This document shows, piece by piece, positions 34,277 to 44,254 of a DNA stretch of 64,000 nt; positions within the stretch are counted from its first letter, which is position 1, and each line of letters begins with the position of its first letter. Both the position numbers and the translations under genes were made by a program. The stretch is from Flavobacteriales bacterium 34_180_T64 (lineage in GTDB: Bacteria; Bacteroidota; Bacteroidia; Flavobacteriales; Flavobacteriaceae): NCBI GenBank assembly GCA_002162765.1, contig MAAR01000005.1, positions 62,001-126,000 of the forward strand. Direction: 5' to 3'. The notes beneath the pieces were generated by a model. It worked only from the letters and a program-made list of their open reading frames with translations, was not told the DNA's origin and did not search any database.

Positions 34277-35059
34277 ATGATAAGATTCTTTAGAAGGATT
34301 AGATATCGGCTTCTTAATCAAATAAAACTCAAAAAATATTTTTTTTATGCCATTGGTGAAATTCTTTTAGTAGTCATTGGAATATTAATCGCGGTTGGAA
34401 TAGGAGAGTGGCGAATAGAAATAAGGAAGCAACAAGAATTGACATCTTATTATAAAGGCCTTCATTATGATTTAAGTAAGGATAAGGTAAGATTAGATGA
34501 TTTAGTTATATTATTTGAAACCGCATCTACTGGAATTATAAATGAAATTGATGAGATGCAGTTAGATAGTTACAATAAAGATTCCTTATATAGCAATGTG
34601 CCAGCTTGGATGGTGTATGTTACAGAGTTTAGTCCAAAAAACTCGACGTTTACAGAAATTTTATCTAGCGGAAAATTACAACTGTTTAAAAATGAAGAGA
34701 TTAAAAAACAGGTATTAAGAATCTACAGTAATTTATACCCTGAAATGTTATTTCGTCAAAGAGCGAGTAATGAATTCATTCGATCTAACCGAACTGAAAA
34801 TTTATTGGATACCTATAGATGGCTCGAAATATTGTCGAATGATGGGAATTCTAGAACAGATTTGAATTTGAAACATCCAATGGCACAATTAAATCATGAT
34901 TGGTTACAAGATAAACAGTCGGAGAAATACTTAAGATTTGAAAATTACCTTACTTTGACTCTCGCTGCCTATCAAGGTTTTGTTTTGAGATACAGAAGCA
35001 TTAGTACTGAGGTAGAATTGTTATTGTCGCAAATAAAAACTGAATTAAAGCACATGTAA
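34277..35059 (+). CDS. DUF6090 family membrane protein
   Basis: The 260-residue protein opens with the DUF6090 hallmark: a basic stretch (MIRFFRRIRYRLLNQIKLKK), then YFFYAIGEILLVVIGILIAV and a Trp soon after. A soluble helical domain follows one membrane helix. The family is abundant in Flavobacteriia and its function is unknown. The gene is alone and converges with the threonine dehydrogenase gene with one base between stops. Confidence 0.87.
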   Translation: MIRFFRRIRYRLLNQIKLKKYFFYAIGEILLVVIGILIAVGIGEWRIEIRKQQELTSYYKGLHYDLSKDKVRLDDLVILFETASTGIINEIDEMQLDSYNKDSLYSNVPAWMVYVTEFSPKNSTFTEILSSGKLQLFKNEEIKKQVLRIYSNLYPEMLFRQRASNEFIRSNRTENLLDTYRWLEILSNDGNSRTDLNLKHPMAQLNHDWLQDKQSEKYLRFENYLTLTLAAYQGFVLRYRSISTEVELLLSQIKTELKHM

Positions 35060-35060
35060 G

Positions 35061-36029
35061 TTATAACACTTCATTTGTAGAATTATATTTTTCTCTCAAT
35101 TGTTTTAGCATTTCATTTGTCATTTCACTAAGATCAAAGGAATGTTTCCAATTCCAATCTTTTCTAGCAAATGAATCATCTATGGATTTAGGCCAACTAT
35201 CAGCAATTTCCTGTCTGAAATCTGGCTCACAACTCAACTCAAAATTTTGAATATGCTTTTGGATTTCCTTGGCAATCTCTTTTGGTGTAAAACTAATTGC
35301 AGAGAGGTTATAAGAGGATCGTATGGTAATATTAGTTTCAGGAGCCTGCATAATATCTACAGTAGCTTTAATAGCATCATCCATAAACATCATTGGAAGT
35401 TCCGTGTCTTCTGTAACAAAACATTCATAGTTACCATCGGTTAATGCTTTATGATAAATTTCTACGGCGTAATCGGTAGTGCCACCACCAGGTAAAGTTT
35501 TCCAACTTATAATGCCAGGGTAACGAATACTTCTAACATCCACGCCATATTTATTAAAGTAATATTCGCACCAACGTTCGCCAACTTGTTTGGTGATGCC
35601 ATATACTGTAGAAGGTTCCATAACGGTATGCTGTGGGGTATTTGCCTTAGGCGTCGTCGGGCCAAATACTGCGATACTAGATGGCCAAAACACTTTTTTG
35701 ATAAAGCCTTCTTTTGCAAGATTTAATACATGAAACAAAGAATCCATATTTAAATCCCAGGCTTTCATTGGATATTTCTCACCTGTAGCGCTAAGCATGG
35801 CTGCCATTAAATATACTGTGTCAATGTTGTTTTTTTCAACACAAATTTTTACAGAAGCATAATCTTGAGCATCAACAATTTCGAAAAGACCAGTATTTAC
35901 GACATCAAGATTATTATAATTAATATCGCTTGCTATCACGTTTTCGTCACCATATAAATCTCTAAGTTTAAACGTCAGTTCTGATCCAATTTGACCACAA
36001 GCACCAATAATTAAAATTCTTGACGACAT
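35061..36029 (-). CDS. L-threonine 3-dehydrogenase, short-chain (epimerase-like) type
   Basis: The 322-residue protein is an extended SDR with the NAD motif GACGQIG at 9-15, the catalytic Tyr143-Lys147 in YGITK, and YPGIISWKTLPGGGTTDYA, which is characteristic of the SDR-type threonine dehydrogenases related to UDP-galactose epimerase. It oxidises L-threonine to 2-amino-3-ketobutyrate with NAD+. No 2-amino-3-ketobutyrate CoA ligase gene is adjacent in this window. Confidence 0.9.
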   Translation of the reverse strand: MSSRILIIGACGQIGSELTFKLRDLYGDENVIASDINYNNLDVVNTGLFEIVDAQDYASVKICVEKNNIDTVYLMAAMLSATGEKYPMKAWDLNMDSLFHVLNLAKEGFIKKVFWPSSIAVFGPTTPKANTPQHTVMEPSTVYGITKQVGERWCEYYFNKYGVDVRSIRYPGIISWKTLPGGGTTDYAVEIYHKALTDGNYECFVTEDTELPMMFMDDAIKATVDIMQAPETNITIRSSYNLSAISFTPKEIAKEIQKHIQNFELSCEPDFRQEIADSWPKSIDDSFARKDWNWKHSFDLSEMTNEMLKQLREKYNSTNEVL

Positions 36030-36204
36030 AATATAAAGTTGTGTTTTTAAATTTTATCAAAAATAATAAGAATAAAGAGTAGAATGAATAATATCGTGAA
36101 ATTAATTCGTTAATAAATGGGATTCATAAAACACTAATCAACTCTTGACTGGAAACAATTAAGTTTATTTATATTTACACTTCATTCTATTTAGACTATT
36201 AATC

Positions 36205-36732
36205 ATGCGAATAATAAGCTTAAACTATTTAATTTTCAGCGCTTTGATCATTATGAGTTGCAACTCAAAACCATCACAAAGTGAAGTTAAAAAAGTTGAA
36301 ACTATTTTAAGAACGGATCATATAAGTTCAAATGATATTGAAAATTTAAATTTCACAGATTATATTTTGAGTAATGATGCGAAAAACGCAGTCTTGGACT
36401 GGTCAAAATATCAAGAAATGAATATCCAAATGGGGTTTTTAAAAACAGGTGACCTGTCGTTTTTTAGTGGAGATAAATCCATACTTAAGAGATTTATGAG
36501 TGAGCTTAAATCTGGAATACCAGAGGCTATTAATACGGAGGTTATACAATCTAGACTCACGGCTTTGGAAACTAAATTATTAAAGTTTAACAGTGTATTA
36601 CATTTAGAAAACATTCCTAAAACTGAACAATTAAAAGTCATAAAAGAATTTCTAGTAGCCACCGCAAATTTAAACCTTCAAATCAATAAGAAATTGGAAC
36701 TAGATGCCAATAATATTTTAAAGCCTGAATAA
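36205..36732 (+). CDS. Uncharacterised lipoprotein
   Basis: The 175-residue protein has a lipoprotein signal with Cys19 (IIMSCNSKPSQSE). The rest is helical without known motifs (SGIPEAINTEVIQSRLTAL, LKVIKEFLVATANLNLQIN). It is probably anchored in a membrane facing the periplasm. It lies 110 bases upstream of the M13 peptidase gene on the same strand and may be expressed separately. I do not recognise a family. Confidence 0.7.
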   Translation: MRIISLNYLIFSALIIMSCNSKPSQSEVKKVETILRTDHISSNDIENLNFTDYILSNDAKNAVLDWSKYQEMNIQMGFLKTGDLSFFSGDKSILKRFMSELKSGIPEAINTEVIQSRLTALETKLLKFNSVLHLENIPKTEQLKVIKEFLVATANLNLQINKKLELDANNILKPE

Positions 36733-36842
36733 CAGGTGTATGGTCTGTTTTATTATCATAATTTTTTGTTAATATGTAACAATCTAAGCGTTCAAGCTTC
36801 TAATTAGTAACTAATTTTAATTCGAATTAAATTTTAAACACT

Positions 36843-38912
36843 ATGAAAACCAATCTTAAACACCTTTTGGTGGTTTCTGGTATGGCCTGTTTTGCTTTAG
36901 TAGCTTGTAAAGAAGAAGCTAAGAAGGATACTGCTATGGAAGAAGAAAGAACTCCAGCTATTGTAATGGAGAACATGGATAAAACTGTAAATCCAAAGGA
37001 CGATTTTTACAATTACGTAAATGGTAATTGGATGAAAACAATGCAAATACCAGACGATGAACTTAAATGGGGTGGGTTTGGTGTATTAAGAAAATCTACA
37101 CGTATGGATGTTTTAGACATTCTAAATACTTCAAAAGAGTTAGGTGCTTATGCTGAAGGTACAGATCAAAAAAAGGCACTCCTTGTGTTTGACTCTGAAC
37201 TAGATACTGTTGCAAGAAATGAAACTGGTATGAAACCACTTCAGCCATTGTTGGAAGCTATCAATGGCATTAATTCTGTGAGCGATATGCAAACAGTTTA
37301 TGCGAAAACTATGGGTGTAGGTGCACCATTTTTCGGATTGGCTGTATTTCCTGATTTAAATGATAGTAGCATGAATGCACCTTATATTTCTGCTGGTGGA
37401 TTGGGTCTTCCAGATAGAGATTACTATTTAGATCAAGATGATAAGTCTAAAGAAAGACGTGCTCAATATTTAGATCATGTTACACGAATGCTTCAATTTA
37501 TTGATTACGATGAAACTAAAGCACGTGCAACGGCTGAAACAATTCTAGCTTTAGAAACTGAATTGGCAGAACCACGATTAGATAAAGTACAGAGTAGAGA
37601 TATTCGTAATTTTAATAATCCGCGTTCTATAGAACAGCTTAGCGAAATGACAGCTTCTATCGATTGGAATAAGTTTTTAAGCGAAAGTGGTGTAGAACAA
37701 AAACTTGATACGGTTATGGTATTACAACCAAAGTATATGGCTTCGCTTCAAGAGTTTTTAAATAAAACTAGTATTGATGATATTAAAGCATTAATGACAT
37801 GGAGTACGTTAAGAGGGAATTCAGGGTTTTTATCTACTGATATTGAAAAAGCAAATTGGGAGTTTTATGGTAAAACATTAAACGGCACAAAAGCGATGCA
37901 ATCAGCAGAAGAAAGAGCATTGGGAACAGTGAATGGAAGTGTTGGTGAAGCTATTGGTAAACTTTATGTGGAAGCTAAATTCCCGCCAGAAGCAAAGGAA
38001 AAAGCTGAAAAAATGATTGCTAATGTGATTAAAGCGTTTCAAAATAGAATCAATGTATTAGATTGGATGAGTGAGGACACTAAAGCCAAAGCCATTGAGA
38101 AATTAGATAAGTTTACTGTAAAAATCGCATATCCTGATGAATGGGAAGATTATTCAGACCTCATGGTTAAAGAAGGGAATAGTTATGCAGAAAACATGAT
38201 GGCTGTTGCACATTGGGCAAACAACAAAAGTATTTCTGAAATTGGTCAACCTGTGGATAAAGCAGAATGGGGAATGGCTCCGCAAACGGTTAATGCTTAT
38301 TTTAATCCGCTTAACAATGAAATTGTATTCCCTGCGGCAATCTTGCAACCACCTTTCTTTAATTACTATGCAGATGATGCCGTAAATTATGGTGCTATTG
38401 GTGCTGGTATAGGACATGAAATTTCACATGCATTTGATGATTCGGGCGCTCGATTTGATGGTGACGGAAACTTGAAAAACTGGTGGACTCCAGAAGATTT
38501 AGTTGAATTTGAAAAAAGAGGAGCTCAATTAGCAGATCAATACGATGCTATTGAAGTATTAGACAGTGTCTATATTAATGGTAAATTCACATTAGGTGAA
38601 AACATTGGAGATCTTGGTGGCGTACTTGGAGCTTATGATGGCTTACAATTGAGCTTTGAAGAAAACGGAAGACCAGAAGATATTGATGGCCTTACAGCAG
38701 AGCAACGTTTCTTTATTTCTTGGACAACAATTTGGAGAACAAAAATTAGAGAAGATGCCTTAAGGACAGCTATAAAAACGGATCCACACTCTCCGGGAGT
38801 AACAAGAGCCACACAGCCGTTAATAAATATTGATGAGTTTTATGAAGCTTTCGATATTAAAGAAGGTGATGCTATGTATTTGGCACCAGAAAAACGTGTT
38901 AGAATTTGGTAA
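36843..38912 (+). CDS. M13 family metallopeptidase (neprilysin-like)
   Basis: The 689-residue protein has a lipoprotein signal (FALVACKEEAK) and the M13 zinc site HEISH in GIGHEISHAFDDSGARFD, with the third ligand in GENIGDLGG. The NAY/F motif is seen as NAYFNP and the C-terminal Trp is present (VRIW). It is a periplasmic or surface endopeptidase of full length for the family. It stands alone and ends at a bidirectional terminator. Confidence 0.95.
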   Translation: MKTNLKHLLVVSGMACFALVACKEEAKKDTAMEEERTPAIVMENMDKTVNPKDDFYNYVNGNWMKTMQIPDDELKWGGFGVLRKSTRMDVLDILNTSKELGAYAEGTDQKKALLVFDSELDTVARNETGMKPLQPLLEAINGINSVSDMQTVYAKTMGVGAPFFGLAVFPDLNDSSMNAPYISAGGLGLPDRDYYLDQDDKSKERRAQYLDHVTRMLQFIDYDETKARATAETILALETELAEPRLDKVQSRDIRNFNNPRSIEQLSEMTASIDWNKFLSESGVEQKLDTVMVLQPKYMASLQEFLNKTSIDDIKALMTWSTLRGNSGFLSTDIEKANWEFYGKTLNGTKAMQSAEERALGTVNGSVGEAIGKLYVEAKFPPEAKEKAEKMIANVIKAFQNRINVLDWMSEDTKAKAIEKLDKFTVKIAYPDEWEDYSDLMVKEGNSYAENMMAVAHWANNKSISEIGQPVDKAEWGMAPQTVNAYFNPLNNEIVFPAAILQPPFFNYYADDAVNYGAIGAGIGHEISHAFDDSGARFDGDGNLKNWWTPEDLVEFEKRGAQLADQYDAIEVLDSVYINGKFTLGENIGDLGGVLGAYDGLQLSFEENGRPEDIDGLTAEQRFFISWTTIWRTKIREDALRTAIKTDPHSPGVTRATQPLINIDEFYEAFDIKEGDAMYLAPEKRVRIW

Positions 38913-38934
38913 TAATAGTCAAATTTAATTGCAT

Positions 38935-38963
38935 AAAAAAAGCAGCCAATTGGCTGCTTTTTT
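38935..38963. terminator. Bidirectional terminator
   Basis: An A run and AGCAGCC, a 4-base loop, then GGCTGCT and a T run form a stem that terminates both the M13 peptidase gene and the convergent TPR-like gene. Confidence 0.82.
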
Positions 38964-38980
38964 ATGTTTTATGTTAGAAG

Positions 38981-39667
38981 TTATTCTGTCTTTTTAATAG
39001 CTAATAATGCTTCTTTAGTGACTCTAGCCATATTGAAATTTGGATCTTCAACTAAGGCATGACTTAAAATAACTAAAGCGCTTTCTTTATTTGTTTCCTT
39101 ATTCTCATTAAAATGCACAAGGGCTTTTAAATATAATAAGGCTGCTTTCAAAGACGTTTGATAGGGCTGCTGCGTTTCGTAAAACGTACGCTTCATATCA
39201 GTAGTTACATTAGCTAAGCCATATTCAACACTAGTTTTTGCTCCGGCCAAATCACTAAGTTGAATATTTAACTCTGCAATTTCATAAGCGAGATAAGCAT
39301 TTGGTTGACGCTTAAATAATTCATTATAATGTACCAAAGAACGGTCTGGCTGATTTAATGCCTTAAGTGCAATGGCCTTTACCTCAACATTAATATCTGA
39401 GTCTGTTGCATTGCTTTCAATTCCAATGGTATTCAAAGCTTCTAAGTTTCTACCCTCAGACAAATAAACGTAGGCTAAGGTGTCTTTTCTTGCTTGCGTT
39501 GGCTCCAATACATCTAAATGGGTCATGGCATTAATGATGCCTTGCATATCACCTTGATTTTTCATTTGTTGGTAATAGGCTTCAAAATGCTTTAAAAGCT
39601 CAGTCTTGGATTGGGCGTAGCTATTAAATGATAATATTGCTATTAAAATTATTAAGATTTTTTTCAT
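38981..39667 (-). CDS. Secreted tetratricopeptide-like protein
   Basis: The 228-residue protein has a signal peptide (cleavage near SYAQ) and consists of helical pairs resembling TPR units, such as LEALNTIGIE, AIALKALNQPDRSLVHYNE and PNAYLAYEIAELNIQL. TPR proteins mediate protein contacts; here the site is the periplasm. No partner is evident. Its stop faces the M13 gene across the shared terminator. Confidence 0.72.
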   Translation of the reverse strand: MKKILIILIAILSFNSYAQSKTELLKHFEAYYQQMKNQGDMQGIINAMTHLDVLEPTQARKDTLAYVYLSEGRNLEALNTIGIESNATDSDINVEVKAIALKALNQPDRSLVHYNELFKRQPNAYLAYEIAELNIQLSDLAGAKTSVEYGLANVTTDMKRTFYETQQPYQTSLKAALLYLKALVHFNENKETNKESALVILSHALVEDPNFNMARVTKEALLAIKKTE

Positions 39668-39735
39668 AATTCATTCTTTATTTGCGCCAAATCTATAAAA
39701 ATAAATAAAACATCTTCTTAAAAAGATGCTAATTG

Positions 39736-40545
39736 TTATAGTTTGACTTTGAAAGCGTAATCCAAAATCCGTACCAGTTTTTCAGAATTAATTAATTTTC
39801 CTGTGCTTGAATCTTTAACGTTAAATTTTGGAACTGCCAATTTTAAGTCCTTACAAACCGAAGTATAATAGTCTTTTCTTAATGGATGTGAGGTAGTCGC
39901 AACATTAAAAGTTTCATTCCAAATTCCGTGTTCAATTATTAATTGGATAATACGGATACAATCATTTAGATGAATCAGATTAACTGGTGCTGTGGGATTT
40001 TTAATATTTGTTTTACCCGACAGGTATTTTGCAGGATGTCGGTCGTTCCCAAATAAGCCACTGAATCTTAAAATGGTGGTGTGAAAATTTGAATTGTTTT
40101 GAAGTAATTGTTCAGCTTTTAAAAGTTGTATTCCCGACTTAGATTGTGGATTTACGTCGCTTTTTTCAGTAATAACTGGAATTTTTTCGGAATCCGCATA
40201 GACTGATGTTGAACTTATAAAAAGGACCTGTTTTATTCTGGCATCTTCAATAAAAGGGATGAGCAATTCGATGTGTTTGGTAAAGTCATGGGTTGGACTA
40301 TGTCTCAAACTAGGAGGGATATTCAAGATCAATGTGTCACTTTGATCAAGGCAATTCTCGAGTTCACCTTGAATTTCATTGTTTTCAAAACTCACAAAAT
40401 AAGGACTAATATCTTCTGCTCTTAAAATCTCTAATTTTTCTAATGATCGCGTAGAACCCTTTATGGTAAATTTATGTTTTATCAAATGTTTGGCTAACGG
40501 GAATCCTAACCAACCGCAGCCAATAATACTAATTTGTTTATTCAA
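39736..40545 (-). CDS. NAD(P)-binding SDR family protein (YeeZ-like)
   Basis: The 269-residue protein opens with a Rossmann motif IIGCGWLGFPLAKHL, followed by KGSTRS, typical of YeeZ-type atypical SDRs. A conserved SSTSVYAD block is present. The catalytic Tyr-Lys pair is less clear (GIQLLKAEQ). The first codon is a TTG at 40545 overlapping the peptidase stop by 8 bases; no ATG alternative exists nearby. Reaction unknown. Confidence 0.82.
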   Translation of the reverse strand: MNKQISIIGCGWLGFPLAKHLIKHKFTIKGSTRSLEKLEILRAEDISPYFVSFENNEIQGELENCLDQSDTLILNIPPSLRHSPTHDFTKHIELLIPFIEDARIKQVLFISSTSVYADSEKIPVITEKSDVNPQSKSGIQLLKAEQLLQNNSNFHTTILRFSGLFGNDRHPAKYLSGKTNIKNPTAPVNLIHLNDCIRIIQLIIEHGIWNETFNVATTSHPLRKDYYTSVCKDLKLAVPKFNVKDSSTGKLINSEKLVRILDYAFKVKL

Positions 40546-42838
40546 TAGTTATAGCTTTTTTAATAATTACGGCATCATTTAATATAAAAGGCTTGGCAAT
40601 CATATCACTTGGACGTTCAGGGACTCTAAACAAATCACTATCTAACATATCATAGGAGCTTTCAAATAAAGTAAATTCTGTTTTTTGATCTGAAGGCACT
40701 GTAAAATTCATTTCAATAGTGCTTTCATCTGAAACATGAATACCAACGAGTCGTGTTCCTTTGCGATTTTCAAAAACACCTTTTCCAGCCTCCTTAGGTA
40801 GCTCTAGTCCATTGATGTTAAAGGAGAAAAACTGAGCGGTCGTATCTGCTGAAAACACAAGACGATTCACTTGGCGTTGCGGAGAAATAAATAGTTTAAT
40901 ATGTCTCACATTATCAATTATGGTATCTAGTTGTTTATCAACATAAGGTTCTTTTAAAGGCTTAATATTAGCTTTTTTTGTATATGTAAACACTGATTTG
41001 TACTTGCTTTGTAAGGTATCACTTTGTAAAGCTTCTGCTTCATCAGGAGTTTCAGTTAGATAAGCTTTTGTCCAGTCATCTAAAACATAATCATATGTTG
41101 CCCATTTTGCAGAATTAGTATCTGTATCTAACATATAAACAAGGCTATTTGGTTTAGGGTTTTCGGCGCTAAATCCAGAATTCATATGTGCCGATATGAA
41201 ACAACACAAGGCTATAAAGAATAGAAAATATGACCAACGATTCTTATATCTCGAAAAGCCAAATACAGAAATACATAATGAAAATAGTAATGAGACTAAT
41301 AGGGTAGTTGCAATTATTGTTTTTAAGCCAAGACCCACTGGGAACATTTTTATGAATGGTGCTAAAATCAAGATTGTAGGAAACAATAACAACGTCATCA
41401 GTATTAAATTAGGATGTTTTTGTCGTACGAGAATAAACAAACTAATAAGCGTAAAATATGCTGGGATAATAAAGAAACTTGCACCTTTAAGTTTAAATGC
41501 AATTACACCACATATAATAAGCCATGCTAGTAAAGGTGGGACCACTAAACTTGCAGTATTTTCTGGTTTATATACCTTATTATAGAACCACATACAGACG
41601 GCTAAAGAAAGGAATGAAAACGCCCAGATATACATATGTCCATTATACGTAAATCCATGAAGTATTTCATTGTATTGAGGATATATTGAAGTTAATACAT
41701 CCCACCCAAAATAGCCAATTGCTCCATTAATTAACAATGCTGCAATACCAGGTAGAAATCCAATGGCAATATGTTTAGAATTTAAAGTGCGTTTATTAAT
41801 TCCATAGAACACTAATGCGATAAAAATTAAAACAGCTAAAATTAGCATTGGTAAAATCCATGAAAACGGATAGCTTACCGTTTTAAATAACGGGACATTA
41901 AAATAGACGTTATCAGAATCACTTTTTAAATTATTCAGATTAGCTTCAGAAAAATAACTTAGTAAAGGCATTAAATAACTGCCTTGATGTTCTAGTGATT
42001 CTCTATCCAATCGTTCATAGCTGTCTAAGGCGGTATGATAATCATAATGATCATCAATAAATGCAAAATTAAATCCATCGATATCACCATCTTCTCTAAA
42101 ACGTGTTAAGTCGGTGTCATTTGGAAGCATTTTGTAAATACTATAAGCCAATGAATTTGCAACAGGATATTTAGGATTGGCTTCAATAAAACCTTTAATT
42201 AAGTTTTGGTTACCTCCATTAGTTTCAATTAACATATAACTTGGCCCACCACTTCCGCGAGCTTCAAAATTTAAAACTAATCCAACATCTTTTGCCCAAT
42301 GATGTTCATTAACAAATAAATTGGCGCCATAAAGACCTAATTCTTCAGCATCTGAAATTAGAATTATAATATCATTTTTCGGTGTTTTATTATCACTAAG
42401 AAATGCACGTAGACCTTCTAATATGGTTACAACTCCTGAACCGGCATCGCTTGCTCCTAGCGAACTATGAGATCTGCTATCATAATGAGATAATAACATT
42501 AAAGCTTTACTATTATCACTTCCTTTAATTCGTGCCAATATATTTTTAGACTTCACAACATATCCCCATTTTTCATGATAGCTGTAGCCTTCTTGGATTT
42601 GTGTTTCTAAACCTAAATCTTTTAGTTCTTTTAGAATATAATTTCTAACAGATTCGTGCTCATTTGTCCCTACATGATGTGGTGCTTTTGAAATTTCCTT
42701 TAGATGAACTAATGCACGTTGAGTAGAAAATAAATTGTCATCAGCATCTAAACTTGTAACCTTACTTGGCATTAAGGCGGAAAAGCTCCAATAGATGGCT
42801 ATTATTATTAAAATAAGTGCAAATGCTTTTTTTAACAT
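40538..42838 (-). CDS. M28 family membrane peptidase
   Basis: The 766-residue protein has an N-terminal membrane anchor and an M28 peptidase domain: the first zinc ligand His in SHYDSRSHSS, the Asp in GASDAGSGVV, the catalytic/ligand EE in ISDAEELGLYG, and the last His in DDHYDYHTALD. About eight membrane segments follow (about 325-545) and a periplasmic C-terminal domain. The layout resembles ERMP1-like membrane M28 enzymes. Coupled by overlap to the SDR gene. Confidence 0.9.
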   Translation of the reverse strand: MLKKAFALILIIIAIYWSFSALMPSKVTSLDADDNLFSTQRALVHLKEISKAPHHVGTNEHESVRNYILKELKDLGLETQIQEGYSYHEKWGYVVKSKNILARIKGSDNSKALMLLSHYDSRSHSSLGASDAGSGVVTILEGLRAFLSDNKTPKNDIIILISDAEELGLYGANLFVNEHHWAKDVGLVLNFEARGSGGPSYMLIETNGGNQNLIKGFIEANPKYPVANSLAYSIYKMLPNDTDLTRFREDGDIDGFNFAFIDDHYDYHTALDSYERLDRESLEHQGSYLMPLLSYFSEANLNNLKSDSDNVYFNVPLFKTVSYPFSWILPMLILAVLIFIALVFYGINKRTLNSKHIAIGFLPGIAALLINGAIGYFGWDVLTSIYPQYNEILHGFTYNGHMYIWAFSFLSLAVCMWFYNKVYKPENTASLVVPPLLAWLIICGVIAFKLKGASFFIIPAYFTLISLFILVRQKHPNLILMTLLLFPTILILAPFIKMFPVGLGLKTIIATTLLVSLLFSLCISVFGFSRYKNRWSYFLFFIALCCFISAHMNSGFSAENPKPNSLVYMLDTDTNSAKWATYDYVLDDWTKAYLTETPDEAEALQSDTLQSKYKSVFTYTKKANIKPLKEPYVDKQLDTIIDNVRHIKLFISPQRQVNRLVFSADTTAQFFSFNINGLELPKEAGKGVFENRKGTRLVGIHVSDESTIEMNFTVPSDQKTEFTLFESSYDMLDSDLFRVPERPSDMIAKPFILNDAVIIKKAITIE

Positions 42839-42950
42839 GGTTGGGAGTTTTAGTTAGTTCCTTAAAAATACAAAATAAAATCCATCCAAATGGCAGCTAG
42901 GATAACTCGTTAATTTTCAGTATATTTTAATCGAATTATAAAAGTTGACT

Positions 42951-43418
42951 ATGGGTATTAAAAGTTTTCAAGGCGCTCGAAAGCAGCAAAACAATGTAAT
43001 AGAATCGGCATCATTAAAAGTTAGCGATTATATGACTCGAGATTTAATTACGTTTAGATCTGAGCAATCTGTAGAAGAAGTAATAGAAATATTGATTAAG
43101 CAAAAAATTTCTGGAGGACCAGTTGTGAATGATAAAAATGAATTGATCGGCATTATTTCTGAAGGGGATTGTTTAAAACAAATTAGCGAAAGCAGATATT
43201 ATAATATGCCTATGGAACATAGTGCTGTTGAAAAACATATGATAAAAAATGTAGAAACCATAGATGGCAATATGAATATTTTCGATGCGGCAAATAAGTT
43301 TTTAGAATCGAAAAGACGTCGATTTCCAATAATTGAAAATGGGAAATTAGTGGGCCAGATAAGTCAAAAGGATATCTTGAAAGCGGCTTTGCAGCTCAAA
43401 GGGCAAAATTGGAAATAG
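42951..43418 (+). CDS. Tandem CBS domain protein
   Basis: The ATG at 42951 (MGIKSFQGARKQQ) gives 155 residues; a TTG six bases upstream is less likely. Two CBS motifs span about residues 25-85 (VSDYMTRDLITF to GIISEGDCLK) and 90-150 (IDGNMNIFDAANKF to GQISQKDIL). CBS pairs bind adenosyl compounds and act as regulatory modules. No partner domain is attached. It converges with the next gene, with 2 bases between stops. Confidence 0.87.
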   Translation: MGIKSFQGARKQQNNVIESASLKVSDYMTRDLITFRSEQSVEEVIEILIKQKISGGPVVNDKNELIGIISEGDCLKQISESRYYNMPMEHSAVEKHMIKNVETIDGNMNIFDAANKFLESKRRRFPIIENGKLVGQISQKDILKAALQLKGQNWK

Positions 43419-43420
43419 AG

Positions 43421-44254
43421 TTATTTACATTGAACACGCATTGCCTGATCGAGTGCTTTTATGGTTTTTCTGCATTGTGCTTTACTCATGTCCCCAATAG
43501 CCTCCGACAATTCTTCTGCACCAATCATGATGCTTGAAAAAACAGGAAGATTTGCACAACTATTCCATTGTCTTAAATACTCATTGGTAAAAACATACCT
43601 AAATAGATCTTGTCCATTCAGTTGAGCTCTAACAGCTTGTTGTAACATTTCAAACATTTTGCAAGCGCAATCTGGCATATTTTTAACCACTAAAATTCCT
43701 CCTATAATCTTACCGAGTTTAGCATTACCAGTAGCTTCATCTAAGAGGTCTAAGCCCATTCCTTTAATTAAATTTTTAAAAGCATCATCTCCAGCATCGT
43801 TGCTTTTAGCATTTTTAATGAGTTTCTTTATTTTATCATCATCTTTCTTTTGCTGCTTTTTTTTCTTTTTCCTTTTATCAGCAGCCGCTTTTGCCGCAGC
43901 CGCTTCTTTAGCTTCGGCTTGAGCGCTTTTTTGTTTACGCGCTTGGTCTTCTAGATATTTTTTTCGCTTTTGTTCGTTAAGATTTTTAATATCCTTTTCC
44001 AATTCAGTCACGTCATCGTCAATCTCATCCATGTCGTCTTGAGCATCTTCAGCTGCTTTACCCAAACGATCCTCCAGTTCTTTTTTCTTTGTGAGCAAGG
44101 CATCAAATGCCTTCCAGAAATCGTCCAATTCTTCGATGGATTTAGGACACGTTTCGGAAAGGTCTTCAATATCATCTAAAAAATCACAATGCTCTGGATG
44201 GTTTTTACACCAAGTTTTAAGACGTCTTAGAAGACGCTTTAGCTCACATCGCAT
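43421..44254 (-). CDS. Uncharacterised coiled-coil, Lys-rich protein
   Basis: I do not recognise this 277-residue protein. It has a Cys-containing N-terminus (MRCELKRLLRRLKTWCKNH), a charged coiled coil (about 60-145) with a poly-Lys patch (KRKKKKKQQKKDDDK), and a globular-looking C-terminal half with several Cys (PDCACKMFEML, RQWNSCANLP, KAQCRKTI). No signal peptide or membrane segment is seen. Its ATG lies inside the end of the preceding gene (16-base overlap), so the two are translated together. The overlap could also mean that a larger ancestral protein was split. Confidence 0.7.
   Translation of the reverse strand: MRCELKRLLRRLKTWCKNHPEHCDFLDDIEDLSETCPKSIEELDDFWKAFDALLTKKKELEDRLGKAAEDAQDDMDEIDDDVTELEKDIKNLNEQKRKKYLEDQARKQKSAQAEAKEAAAAKAAADKRKKKKKQQKKDDDKIKKLIKNAKSNDAGDDAFKNLIKGMGLDLLDEATGNAKLGKIIGGILVVKNMPDCACKMFEMLQQAVRAQLNGQDLFRYVFTNEYLRQWNSCANLPVFSSIMIGAEELSEAIGDMSKAQCRKTIKALDQAMRVQCK

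Noticed and set aside
43659..43922. Hydrophobic plus-strand frame opposite the Lys-rich coiled-coil gene
   Set aside because: The Phe/Leu/Ala richness comes from the complement of Lys and Ala codons; the minus frame has the real start and overlap.
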